From: Planctomyces sp. SH-PL62
Lineage (GTDB): Bacteria; Planctomycetota; Planctomycetia; Planctomycetales; Planctomycetaceae
Direction: 5' to 3'
DNA length: 61,876 nucleotides
Assembly: GCA_945893075.1 (NCBI GenBank)
Contig: CAMDDX010000003.1
Coordinates: 1-61,876, forward strand
A program made the position numbers and the translations under genes. Below the pieces are notes generated by a model. That model saw nothing but the letters and a program-made list of their open reading frames with translations. It had not been told where the DNA came from and did not search any database. Positions 52,289-61,658 of the stretch are shown one piece after another. Each line of letters opens with the position of its first letter. The stretch's first letter is position 1.

Positions 52289-52810
52289 CTACTGCGCCTG
52301 GTCGCGCAGGTCGCGAAGCAGGTCGGCGAAAGCGGACTCGAAGGCGTCGTGGTTTTTCCAGTTCGAGAAGTCGGGGATGTGGTATTCGCGAATCTTCTCG
52401 GCCAAGTCTTCGCCGGTATCGGCGTCATCGCAGCGCCAGTTCTTGATCGTCGGAGTGACTGGCACGAGTCCGATGGGAAAGAGTTTGGTCCGCTGCTGGT
52501 CACGTTCCGTCGCGCGGGCGCGTTTGATTTCTCGCCGCACCCATTCGCTGTTCATGCTGTGCTCCGAGAGCACCAGCAGCAGGCGGTCGTTGACCTGGAT
52601 GGCCCGGTCGATTTGCTCGATGAGTTTCTGGCCCCCCTGCATGTCTTCCGGAGCGAACCAGACCCGCAGCTTTTCGCCACGCAGCTTCTCGTGCAGCCGC
52701 CGAGCGAACTCATCGTCCTGGCTGCGATCGCTGATGAAGCACGATTGGTATTGAATCGGCTGCATCGTCCCGATGAGCGACGGCAGGTCGGTGATGAAAT
52801 CCTCCGGCAC
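52289..52810 (-). pseudogene. TIR-domain protein, probably N-terminally truncated
   Basis: The open frame holds a whole TIR domain of about 150 residues after a short leader: QYQSCFISDRSQDDEFARRL (strand A, normally FISYS), LRVWFAPEDMQGG (BB loop), LLLVLSEHSMNSEWVRREI with the putative NADase Glu94, and FPIGLV. TIR domains act in NAD-cleaving defence or signalling. The leader (FLRGCGVPEDFITDL) resembles the linker that follows pentapeptide repeats in larger TIR proteins, but an in-frame TAA lies just upstream at about 52833 and no repeats are seen beyond it. The gene is therefore probably a remnant starting at GTG 52810, and possibly still expressed. Confidence 0.75.
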
Positions 52811-53103
52811 GCCGCAGCCGCGCAGGAACTCTTAGCGGGTGGCCCAGTTTCACAGCGTCAAGTTGGGTCTGGTGCGGCTGGTGTTGATGCAGGTGATCCA
52901 CCGCTCGTCAGTTTGGTCATGTTGCTGATCGAGTCGCACCCGAATGATGCACCGAACACCGCTTAAAGCAATCAGTGCGACCCGTCGATTGAAGTTGAGA
53001 ATCGACGGGTCGAAATTCGCCCCACTCGCATTGACGGGCGCTCCTTGTTCCATCGCGGACTAAAGTCCGCCCTCCGTTCGCCACCATCTGAGTTGTCGCA
53101 TTC

Positions 53104-54663
<1,560 letters not shown>

Positions 54664-54793
54664 GATTTTGTTCCTCGGTTAAGCAGGGTTGCCCTTAATC
54701 ACCAGTTCTTGAGCAACGCAGTTTCACGCCGCGATCGAATTTGACAACTGTGAACTTAGCCTGTTGTCGAATGCTGCCGTTCGCCGCCGGTTT

Positions 54794-55015
54794 TTAGTTG
54801 CAGGACGGACAGCCACGCGCAATCCAGGCTTCCACATCGTCCCGTCGCCATCGAAGACACTGAGAGGTCAATGCAATCGGTGGCGGCAACTTCCCGTTTT
54901 CGCGCAGTCGCCAGAGTGTGGCTTTGGAGATGCACAATAGACGCGCAAGCTCGGAGGCATCGAGCAATGCAGAGCGAATGTCGGTGCCGACTAATTTTGT
55001 TTGAGTCATGTTCAT
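54794..55015 (-). CDS. AlpA/excisionase-like helix-turn-helix protein
   Basis: About 73 residues. The MerR-type winged helix-turn-helix of AlpA/Xis proteins is clear: LLDASELARLLCISKATLWRLRENGKLPPPI, then LRWRRDDVEAWI. Such proteins bend DNA at attachment sites for excision or activate the integrase gene. It is read toward the integrase gene, 130 bp away, and divergently from the small ribbon-helix-helix gene, with a good sigma70-like promoter between them. Start 55015 or the ATG at 55009 are both possible. Confidence 0.88.
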   Translation of the reverse strand: MNMTQTKLVGTDIRSALLDASELARLLCISKATLWRLRENGKLPPPIALTSQCLRWRRDDVEAWIARGCPSCN

Positions 55016-55095
55016 TCCACTTGGTTCTGGCACAAGACGGACAGGCGAGGGGATGGCTTTGTTCGATTTCAGGAAAGCGGAGTGATAGGGACCAC

Positions 55096-55125
55096 TTGAC
55101 CTAAAGGTCCGTTAGGGCGTATGGT
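55096..55125 (+). promoter_or_regulatory. Promoter with nested operator dyads
   Basis: TTGACC (55096-55101), an 18-bp spacer and TATGGT (55120-55125) make a sigma70-like promoter directed at the small gene and the primase. Two overlapping dyads lie within it: GACCT-AA-AGGTC (55098-55109) and CCTAA-AGGTCCG-TTAGG (55100-55116). They are placed for repression by the AlpA-like or ribbon-helix-helix protein. Confidence 0.6.
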
Positions 55126-55179
55126 ATTTAAGGCGTCACTAGACCGCAACTACTTTCATGTTTTCCTGGAGAAGAGCAG

Positions 55180-55416
55180 ATGTCTGAAGAAACCCGAGGA
55201 TCCTTCGTAAAAATCTTTCTGAGTGAAACGGAAATACACTCGGTACGTGTGTCCGCAGCAGTAGTGGGCGCGAAGAGCATGTCGCAGTATTGCCGCGATT
55301 TGGTCGTCGAGGACGCGCTACGCGTGACGGCATCGCTCAATGTCGGCGCTGCCGCGAAGGCCACGAAACGTGGCAAATCTGCGCCGAAAACGGCTAGGGA
55401 TGCGAAACAGGATTAG
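55180..55416 (+). CDS. Small ribbon-helix-helix-like protein
   Basis: 78 residues. The segment FVKIFLSETEIHSVRVSAAVVGAKSMSQYCRDLVVEDAL has the beta strand followed by two helices of ribbon-helix-helix DNA-binding proteins, such as antitoxins and MobC-type relaxosome accessories. A Lys/Ala-rich tail follows. GGAG precedes ATG 55180 and the promoter above drives it. A gene-level TAG ends it at 55414-55416, but the same frame runs on for 39 codons. It probably regulates the element or acts with the replication origin. Confidence 0.7.
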   Translation: MSEETRGSFVKIFLSETEIHSVRVSAAVVGAKSMSQYCRDLVVEDALRVTASLNVGAAAKATKRGKSAPKTARDAKQD

Positions 55417-55536
55417 CACGCCGAACCGCAGAACCACGAGGAAATTGCAGCGAGGTTTGGATTGATGCAGGTTGGGCGCATCTACCAACAGACCTCTGAC
55501 GGCAACTTGGGTCGAATCAAATCTCGCTCAACATAA
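55417..55536 (+). other. In-frame open extension with HTH-like sequence after TAG
   Basis: Directly after the TAG of the small gene the same frame continues to TAA at 55534-55536. It contains EEIAARFGLMQVGRIYQQ, which resembles a helix-turn-helix. It has no start codon near its beginning that would be used alone, apart from an internal ATG (55464). Read-through, or decay of a once longer protein, are both possible. Confidence 0.45.
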
Positions 55537-55548
55537 AAGGAGGCTCAA

Positions 55549-57261
55549 ATGCCACAGCTAGACACTTCACTCAGCGAGAGACGAGCAGCGGCCCGGCGGT
55601 TTTGCCGTCCGACGATTGGTCCGCAACTAGACCAACGCGACCTGAACCGTGAAGCTGCCGATTGGCGGAACTGGTCTGCACAACTCGGTGTCTTTGCTCA
55701 GACAAACATGCTCAATCGTCAAGACGTTCACGGACAATATCTGGCGCTGGCGGACAGGAGGTCGAAGCAAAATGCAATTACCGAATACGAGGAAGTGACG
55801 CCTGAACTCCTGGAAAGGCACTTCACCGGTGCCGATCATGGTCACCTAATTGGGCTGCACACGACTTCGGAAACTAATGGCAGTCGCTGGCTGGTCCTCG
55901 ACGTCGATGCCCACGGTGACAACACAATTGAATCGACTTGGCCCGCAACACTGGCTCTAGCGCGGCGTCTTGAGGCGCTGGGGTTTCAAGTATTGGTTCT
56001 TGATAGTGACGGCAATGGTGGTTTTCATCTTTTGGTTCTTTTCGATGAGCCGGTCCCAACCGATCGCCTGTACGATTTCGGCCAATGGTTGCTCGATGAT
56101 CCTTCTCTCGCTGATCTCGCTTCGCCACCAGAGTCGTTTCCAAAGCAACGAACTCTTCATCCAGGCCAACTTGGAAACTGGTTGCGACTTCCCGGTCGCC
56201 ACCACACGCGAGACCATTGGACTCGCGTCTGGGATGATGGCCGCTGGTTGACCGGAGAGGAGGCCATCAAGCGTATTCTGGACACAGAACCGAATAACGA
56301 ATGCCAGATTCCAGATCTTGGCGATTCGGAGACTGAAGAAACATCACCGGCAGATTGGGAGCTAAGACAAGTTGATCCCAGATATCCGCAAACCCATCCT
56401 CTTAATCTGGTTTTGAGTCGCCTGGATGGTGTAACTCCATCTGGCGACCAATGGGCCGCGCTATGTTCGTCGCACAATGACCATACCCCCAGCCTCTCCG
56501 TTGGAATTGGAGTTGGAGAACGGGTGCTGATCAATTGCCACTGCGGATGCGATGCGGAGGAAGTCCTCAGCGCGATCGACCTTGGGTTTGCGGATCTGTA
56601 TCCCGACGACTCAATGACCGGCCGGGGTGATCGTTGCATGCCAAAGATAGAACCGCGGCCCACGAGCGTTAGCTCACCCAGGCAGACTTATCATTGGCAG
56701 GCCCTAGCGAGCGAATACGAGGAAGCTCTGACCGAAGAGCGCCTACAGGCCCTCTCGGAAATGCTCAGCGTCTCTATGGAGGCGCTGGTAGACATCTATT
56801 TGGGCTGGGATGCTCAGACTCAGTGCTACACGTTTCCGGAACGTGATGCCGAGTTCAACGTCGTGGGCATCATGCAGCGCGCTCTTGATGGCACGCAGCG
56901 GTGTATGGCCGGCGGGAAGCGCGGTCTTTGCCTTCCGGTTGGCTTCAGGGAACGGAGCGACACGGTCCTCATTGTCGAAGGTGCGTCAGACGTAGCCGCA
57001 TTGCTCACACAGAACCTCTGTGCCGTTGGCAGGCCGAGCGCAGCGAGTGGAGGAACGCTGCTTATTGAACTGCTCAAAAACGATCCTCGCCCGATCATTG
57101 TGGTCGGCGAATTCGATCCAAAACCAGACTGTAGCTGGCCAGGAAAAGAAGGCGCGGAGAGGGTCGCCAGTCAACTCGCTACGGAACTCAAGCGAGACGT
57201 CGAATTCGCAATGCCTCCCAAACACAAAGACGTGCGCGAGTGGCTCACGTCGTTGATGTAG
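55549..57261 (+). CDS. Multidomain primase: AEP primase-polymerase + zinc motif + TOPRIM
   Basis: 570 residues. The N-terminal half looks like an archaeo-eukaryotic-type primase-polymerase: LVLDVDAHG supplies Asp118/Asp120, SDGNGGFHLLVLF gives the sGxGxH motif with His160, and NWLRLPGRHH (210-219) the third motif. The middle (about 306-335) has CSSHNDHTPSLSV and CHCGC, a DnaG-like CHC2 zinc-finger pattern. The C-terminal half contains a DnaG/phage-primase-like region ending in TOPRIM motifs LIVEGASD (474-481) and EFDPKPD (521-527). A helicase gene follows 45 bases later. The two primase lineages in one chain are unusual. It would prime and possibly extend element DNA. AGGAGG precedes ATG 55549. 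Confidence 0.8.
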   Translation: MPQLDTSLSERRAAARRFCRPTIGPQLDQRDLNREAADWRNWSAQLGVFAQTNMLNRQDVHGQYLALADRRSKQNAITEYEEVTPELLERHFTGADHGHLIGLHTTSETNGSRWLVLDVDAHGDNTIESTWPATLALARRLEALGFQVLVLDSDGNGGFHLLVLFDEPVPTDRLYDFGQWLLDDPSLADLASPPESFPKQRTLHPGQLGNWLRLPGRHHTRDHWTRVWDDGRWLTGEEAIKRILDTEPNNECQIPDLGDSETEETSPADWELRQVDPRYPQTHPLNLVLSRLDGVTPSGDQWAALCSSHNDHTPSLSVGIGVGERVLINCHCGCDAEEVLSAIDLGFADLYPDDSMTGRGDRCMPKIEPRPTSVSSPRQTYHWQALASEYEEALTEERLQALSEMLSVSMEALVDIYLGWDAQTQCYTFPERDAEFNVVGIMQRALDGTQRCMAGGKRGLCLPVGFRERSDTVLIVEGASDVAALLTQNLCAVGRPSAASGGTLLIELLKNDPRPIIVVGEFDPKPDCSWPGKEGAERVASQLATELKRDVEFAMPPKHKDVREWLTSLM

Positions 57262-57305
57262 CAATCGCGGTAGCCGATCGTCATTTCAACAAAGGAGGAT
57301 CCAAC

Positions 57306-58535
57306 ATGGTGCCGCTCCAAATCGGCCGTGAGGAAGTGCTTGCTCAATTGCGGGCGAATTCCCGAACGGTACAACCTTCAGAACGAGGTGGTTTCGTCGG
57401 GGAGTTCATCACCTCGGCTGAGTTCGATCGAACAGAGTACCCGTTTGAATGGCTTGTCGAAGACGTCATGGTCGAAGGGCAGCCAGCAATCTGGGGAGGG
57501 GAAAAAAAGACTCACAAGACCAGTATCGCCATCGAACTCGCCGTGGCGCTAGGCTCAGGTGCGGAAGATTCGCGATTCCTGACTCGCTTTAATGTTCCCA
57601 ACCGCAAACGCGTCTTGCTGATGAGCGGCGAGAGCGGCGAGGCCACAATCCAAGAAACCTCGCGCCGAATCTGCCGCGCGCATAATGTGACAATGTCTGA
57701 CCTCTGGGTGGATTGGGGATTCCACTTGCCAAAGCTGGCAAATGACAAGGATTTGAAAACCCTTGAGCGAGTCATTGGGGATCATGGCGAACAAGTCGTG
57801 ATCATCGACCCTTTGTATCTGTGTTTGTTGGCGGGAAAACCCGAATTTCAAGCACAAAACTTTTACCACACTGGACCATTGTTGGGTGACGTCAGTCGAG
57901 CATGTTTGGCAGCCGGGGCGACTCCCATTCTTATTCACCATGCGGTGAAGAATCGCAACCCCAAAGAAGCCTACAAGCCGATGGAGTTGGGAGACTTGTC
58001 GTATTCCGGTGTTGCAGAATTTGCACGGCAATGGATTCTGCTCAGCCATCGTTCGCGTTTTGACCCGAATGATCCGCTTGGGCTTCATCGGCTTTGGATG
58101 AACGTCGGAGGCTCCGCAGGCTTTCACGGGCTGTGGGGGATCGACATCGTCGAAGGCCAGAGATACGGAGACTCCGGCGTGCGACGCTGGCGTGTCACTG
58201 TCACGTCGGCGGAATCGGCAGAGAGAGAGAGGTCCGAGGCAACCTCTCGGCGTCGAGAAAACGATGCGAATGATCGAGACGCAAGAGATGAAGCTCGGAT
58301 GTTGGAAGTGCTTGGGCGCTACCCGGACGGCGAAGTCCTCACTACGTTGGCGACGGCGGTAAATGTCAGTAATGCGAAAGGACGGGCTGTTTTGGATCGA
58401 CTCGTTGCACTTCGCCGCGCAGAGAATTGCCAAGTGATTCGAACGAATCAAAATGGGAGCCAATCAAGCAGGCCGGGGTATCGGTCTGTTGGTGGGGCGA
58501 CTCCCGATCTTGAGCATCCCATCGAGGATGAATGA
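57306..58535 (+). CDS. RepA-type AAA/RecA-fold replicative helicase
   Basis: 409 residues. Walker A GGEKKTHKTS is at 64-73, and the Walker B strand VVIIDPL (164-170) ends in Asp168. AGATPILIHHAVKN and SYSGVAEFARQWILLSHR are further RecA-fold motifs. This is the RSF1010 RepA-like hexameric helicase class (AAA_25). The C-terminal about 70 residues form a winged-helix-like segment (LEVLGRYPDGEVLTTLATAVNVSNAKGRAVLDRLVALRRAE). It follows the primase, and AAGGAGG precedes ATG 57306. The pair forms a self-contained replication unit, like those of plasmids and phage satellites. The frame upstream of 57306 overlaps the primase end and is not used. Confidence 0.9.
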   Translation: MVPLQIGREEVLAQLRANSRTVQPSERGGFVGEFITSAEFDRTEYPFEWLVEDVMVEGQPAIWGGEKKTHKTSIAIELAVALGSGAEDSRFLTRFNVPNRKRVLLMSGESGEATIQETSRRICRAHNVTMSDLWVDWGFHLPKLANDKDLKTLERVIGDHGEQVVIIDPLYLCLLAGKPEFQAQNFYHTGPLLGDVSRACLAAGATPILIHHAVKNRNPKEAYKPMELGDLSYSGVAEFARQWILLSHRSRFDPNDPLGLHRLWMNVGGSAGFHGLWGIDIVEGQRYGDSGVRRWRVTVTSAESAERERSEATSRRRENDANDRDARDEARMLEVLGRYPDGEVLTTLATAVNVSNAKGRAVLDRLVALRRAENCQVIRTNQNGSQSSRPGYRSVGGATPDLEHPIEDE

Positions 58536-58544
58536 CCGTTCCTC

Positions 58545-59560
58545 TTGTTGATCGTGACGGACACGATCGTGTTCGATTCGCGCCAAGCCGTGGGTGACAA
58601 TTACCTAACGCAGCCCTTCGGCGACCGGCTCCGCATCCACGAGTGGCAGACCGACTCGGCGATCTGCCGCCTCGTGCAGCACACCGCCTTTGAAGATCCC
58701 GAAGACGCGATCGCGTTCCCGGCCAGCATCCTGCCCACGCAAGGCGAACTCGACGCCCGCACCTACGAGCCGCTGCCGGCCCGCGTGCAGAGTCTCCGCG
58801 TCGGGCTGGTGCAGATGGCTGGCCACGTCCGTTTCTTGTCTGGATTCAACACAGTGCTGACGCCCGACGAGACGAAGCTCAGCGGCCTGCAGCGCGTCAC
58901 CAAGCTGACGCTCTCGGCCACGCCCGGCTCCGGCCTGGGGCGCTATCCCGGCTGCGAGTCGCCGGACATCGTGATTCGCGAGATCAACGGCCAGCGGCCC
59001 GACGAGCACGGCCGCTTCCTGCTCAGCGCCACCGGCTGCTATTGGGTCCGCCAGCCGCAGAACACCGTGCCCGGAGCCAGAAACCTGCTGGCGCTCGAAC
59101 CGGCGACGCTGCAAATCGGTAACGATTGCGGCCCGTGCTGCGTCTGCGACGACTACGTCCGGGTCTACAAGGGGCTGCGGCGCGTGTGGCAGACTTACAA
59201 AGAAATTGGGCAACGGGCCGTGGCCACGCGCGATCAGCTCGCGCTAAATATCCTCCGCTTTGAAGAGTCCAAGGCGTGCCGCCAGAACCGCATCCTGTCC
59301 GTGCAGGCGCTGCCGCACAACGGCAACAAGGTGGAGCTGCTGGCCGCCGTCTGCAACGCTTCGGGCGACTGCACGCTCAACGTCGAGCTGCGGCTGCGCG
59401 TGACTGTCAACAATCAGAAATTTCCGCCGGACCTGCCAGCAGACGCGCTGGCTCCGACGGTCGATTGCGGCTCGGTGCTGCTCTCCGGCGATCGCGGCCT
59501 GGAGCCCAGCCCGATCGCGCTCGTGGCCGGGGCCTACGTCGGCTTCTGGGACTCTGTTAA
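58545..59560 (+). pseudogene. Truncated cysteine-containing protein, possibly phage-type structural
   Basis: A GC-richer frame starting in the same phase immediately after the helicase stop, with no ribosome site. The first residues (VTDTIVFDSRQAVGDNY) look like the middle of a protein, so the 5' end is missing. It contains NDCGPCCVCDDYVRVYKGLRRVW, a style of Cys cluster I associate loosely with phage proteins. Protein-like sequence fades near 59550 (GAYVGFWDS), though the frame stays open to 60251. I infer a fragment left at the element's edge. Function not recognised. Confidence 0.45.
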
Positions 59561-59753
59561 TCCGGGCAGCCAGCGTTCATCGCCGCGTCCAGCAGGCAAT
59601 TGTTCCCACGTTGATTGGAGGTCGCAGCGCACTGCGAAAGGTCAGGCGCGAACTGACGTGGAGGCCGCCCACGCTCTTCTTGGAATGGCTCGCCGCAGGA
59701 ACTCAATGAGGCGGGTATCCCAATGCCGCCATCACTGGAAATTACGCTGTGCC

Positions 59754-59915
59754 GGACAACCGGACAAATGGGACGGACACACGAAGTCCGGCCATCTGAC
59801 CGTGGGAAGGACAGCCGGACTGACAGGACGGACAAAGGGAGTCCGGCCATCTGACCGTGGAAAGGACAACCGGACGGACAGGACGGACAATCGGAGTCCG
59901 GTGCCCCGGTGGATA
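59754..59915. repeat. 55-bp tandem repeat, about three units
   Basis: Units at 59754-59808, 59809-59863 and a partial 59864-59915. Shared blocks are GGACAACCGGAC, CAGGACGGACAA and GAGTCCGGCCATCTGACCGT. Further GGACGGACA pieces extend to about 59925. Units 1 and 2 differ at a handful of positions. Confidence 0.92.
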
Positions 59916-60154
59916 GGACGGACAGCCCCTATGTTAATAGGGGCAGTCCTGTCCACCTTGCCGATAGTCCGACAATTCAAGGCAGACCGCTCCATGTTTC
60001 AGGTGCGCATTGGTCTTCACTCCTACGCTCCATGCGCCGTGGTGGTGTTGAGCGGTCCCCACGTCGCCAAGTTGCAGAGTTTGTTGGTCCGCGTTTCCGA
60101 CGACGACCCAGCCGCAGCGAATGACCGCCCCGAAGAGCTAAAGAAAACCGCTGG

Positions 60155-60178
60155 CCGGGCCGCCCCGTGGCGGCCCGG
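60155..60178. terminator. GC-rich hairpin, possible terminator
   Basis: CCGGGCCGCC and GGCGGCCCGG form a perfect 10-bp stem with loop CCGT. There is no T-tract on either strand immediately after it. It lies between the truncated plus-strand gene and the minus-strand nuclease gene. Confidence 0.5.
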
Positions 60179-60261
60179 TCGTTCGGTTCGATCGCGTCTG
60201 TCGCATCGCCGATTGGACCGCATTCGCAGGAGACTGCTGGTAACCCGCTGACAGAGTTCGG

Positions 60262-61131
60262 CTAACCGGACCACTGCCGACACGCGGCACGGTACGGGCA
60301 GCCTTGGCAATTCATCGGCGTCGGCGACGGGACGAAGTGGCCTGCGGAGATGGCTCGCCAAACTCGCTGGGCGATCCGCTTGGTCCGTGTGACACGGGCG
60401 GCATTGAGCGGGACCGTGTAGCGACCGATGGCGACCTTCTTGGCTTTGGTAAAAACGATGAACTCCAAGCGGATGGGCATGTCAGGGAAACTCTGACGCA
60501 CGAGTTCGGCGTACAGCAACAACTGCTCGGCTGAATCAGTCGCTTGGTCACTAGACCACGCGCTCTTGCTCGTCTTGAAGTCCGTGACGCTGAGCGTGTC
60601 CTCGGACTTTGTCAGCAGATCCAGACGGGCCAGCAGGTCGGGCGCACCGTCGATGATTGGGCCGCGTAGTTCTTCCTCAATTCCGAGTATGTGGCCGCGC
60701 GGTTGCGACACATCACTGTCTCGGAATGCTGTGAGTATGCGGTCGGCAAGGCGGGCCAAGCTGTCGCGCGTGTCCGTTTTCGGGAAAGTGATTTGATCAG
60801 CCGGAGCTTCGTCCCAACCTGCGTTGAACTCGGCCAGCAACGTGTCGAGTTCGGGCGGCGCGTTGCCAGCCAAAAGTTCCTCGAAGTGGTGACCGATGGC
60901 GCGGTGGACGGCCTTGCCGAAGACCAAACTCGCGGAAGTGGACTCTTCTGGAAGTTGGGCGACGTATCGAAAAAAGTAGCGCAACGAGCAACGCTGATAC
61001 AGCGATAGCGCCGAAAAACTCACATAGTCTCGCACGCGCTCGCGAGGCGTACCGGCCGGCAACGTGGCGTTGGCAACGCGGGAAACACTCACCGCAGGAC
61101 TCGCACGCGGTTCGGGAAAGAGTGAAATCAT
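60262..61131 (-). CDS. PD-(D/E)XK nuclease with iron-sulfur cysteines (Cas4/RecB-like)
   Basis: 289 residues. The RecB/Cas4-type nuclease core is marked by FGKAVHRAIGHHFE with His76, ARLDLL with Asp171, SVTDFKTSKS with Asp184 and Lys186, and the Gln of the QLLLYA motif. Four cysteines fit a 4Fe-4S site: Cys48 (YQRCS) and Cys275, Cys278, Cys284 (CQGCPYRAAC). Such enzymes are exonucleases of phage recombination, AddB-like repair or CRISPR adaptation; no cas gene or array is near. It overlaps its upstream neighbour by four bases (ATGA). A phage-type recombination role is inferred. Confidence 0.88.
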   Translation of the reverse strand: MISLFPEPRASPAVSVSRVANATLPAGTPRERVRDYVSFSALSLYQRCSLRYFFRYVAQLPEESTSASLVFGKAVHRAIGHHFEELLAGNAPPELDTLLAEFNAGWDEAPADQITFPKTDTRDSLARLADRILTAFRDSDVSQPRGHILGIEEELRGPIIDGAPDLLARLDLLTKSEDTLSVTDFKTSKSAWSSDQATDSAEQLLLYAELVRQSFPDMPIRLEFIVFTKAKKVAIGRYTVPLNAARVTRTKRIAQRVWRAISAGHFVPSPTPMNCQGCPYRAACRQWSG

Positions 61132-61658
61132 CGGCGGCCTCCGGCCGTGGCGGTGTTGTTGTTGAGGTCGTCGATCAACTGACTGGCTTCAGCGATGGTG
61201 AGCGTCGCCGCGTCGGTGATGTCGAAGCGGTCTTGGATCTCCGTTTCGAGGTTGAGTCCGAGCCGATTGGCGATCGCATGCAGTGCGCGAACTTGAGACG
61301 CCGTTGCGGGCGGCGGATTGTTCGCCGTCTGCCGACCATTGCCGTTTGACCGAGATCCGGTCGTCGCACCGCGAGACGCTCCATTTCGGCCGTTGGCATG
61401 TGGCTGTCGTGCGTTTGTGGCTGCTCGTCCGTTCGAGCGCTGGGCGTCGGGTGCGGGCTGCGTTGGTTCGACATGCAGCTCCTCGTCGATCGACGCCTTC
61501 GCCAATCCGAACAGTTCGCGGATGCGTTCTTGCAGACGTTCCGGTTCGGCGACCAAGGTCGAATCGAGTTCCAGTTCCAAATTCACGGTCGCTCCGCGTG
61601 AGCCGTAGTTGGCCTCGCCAACTTTGCGGCTCAGGCCGACGTTCAGTTTCATGGGCAT
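61128..61658 (-). CDS. Nuclease-partner protein of phage type, function unknown
   Basis: 176 residues. The N-terminal 70 residues are a compact beta-rich domain (LNVGLSRKVGEANYGSRGATVNLELELDS). A low-complexity Asn/Gly/Arg-rich linker follows to about residue 125. The last 50 residues form a helical module (ATASQVRALHAIANRLGLNLETEIQDRF ... TIAEASQLIDDLN) of the kind found at the end of phage ssDNA-binding or recombination proteins. AAGGAG lies before the ATG. It is first in a coupled pair with the PD-(D/E)XK nuclease. Acting as its DNA-binding partner is inferred. Confidence 0.7.
   Translation of the reverse strand: MPMKLNVGLSRKVGEANYGSRGATVNLELELDSTLVAEPERLQERIRELFGLAKASIDEELHVEPTQPAPDAQRSNGRAATNARQPHANGRNGASRGATTGSRSNGNGRQTANNPPPATASQVRALHAIANRLGLNLETEIQDRFDITDAATLTIAEASQLIDDLNNNTATAGGRR

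Larger units (their letters stand above)
59561..60261. other. Non-coding stretch after the truncated gene
   Basis: About 700 bp with no convincing gene. It holds the 55-bp tandem repeats (59754-59915) and a GC-rich hairpin (60155-60178). The rest has no repeat or motif that I recognise. Confidence 0.5.

Noticed and set aside
52850..53053. Small minus-strand frame upstream of the TIR gene
   Set aside because: No motif, no ribosome site, and its composition is not protein-like. It does not contain the pentapeptide repeats expected if it were the missing TIR N-terminus.
59754..59915. CRISPR array
   Set aside because: The 55-bp units are contiguous with no variable spacers.
60262..61131. Cas4 of a CRISPR-Cas system
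   Set aside because: The motifs fit Cas4-like nucleases, but there is no Cas1, Cas2 or array in the window.
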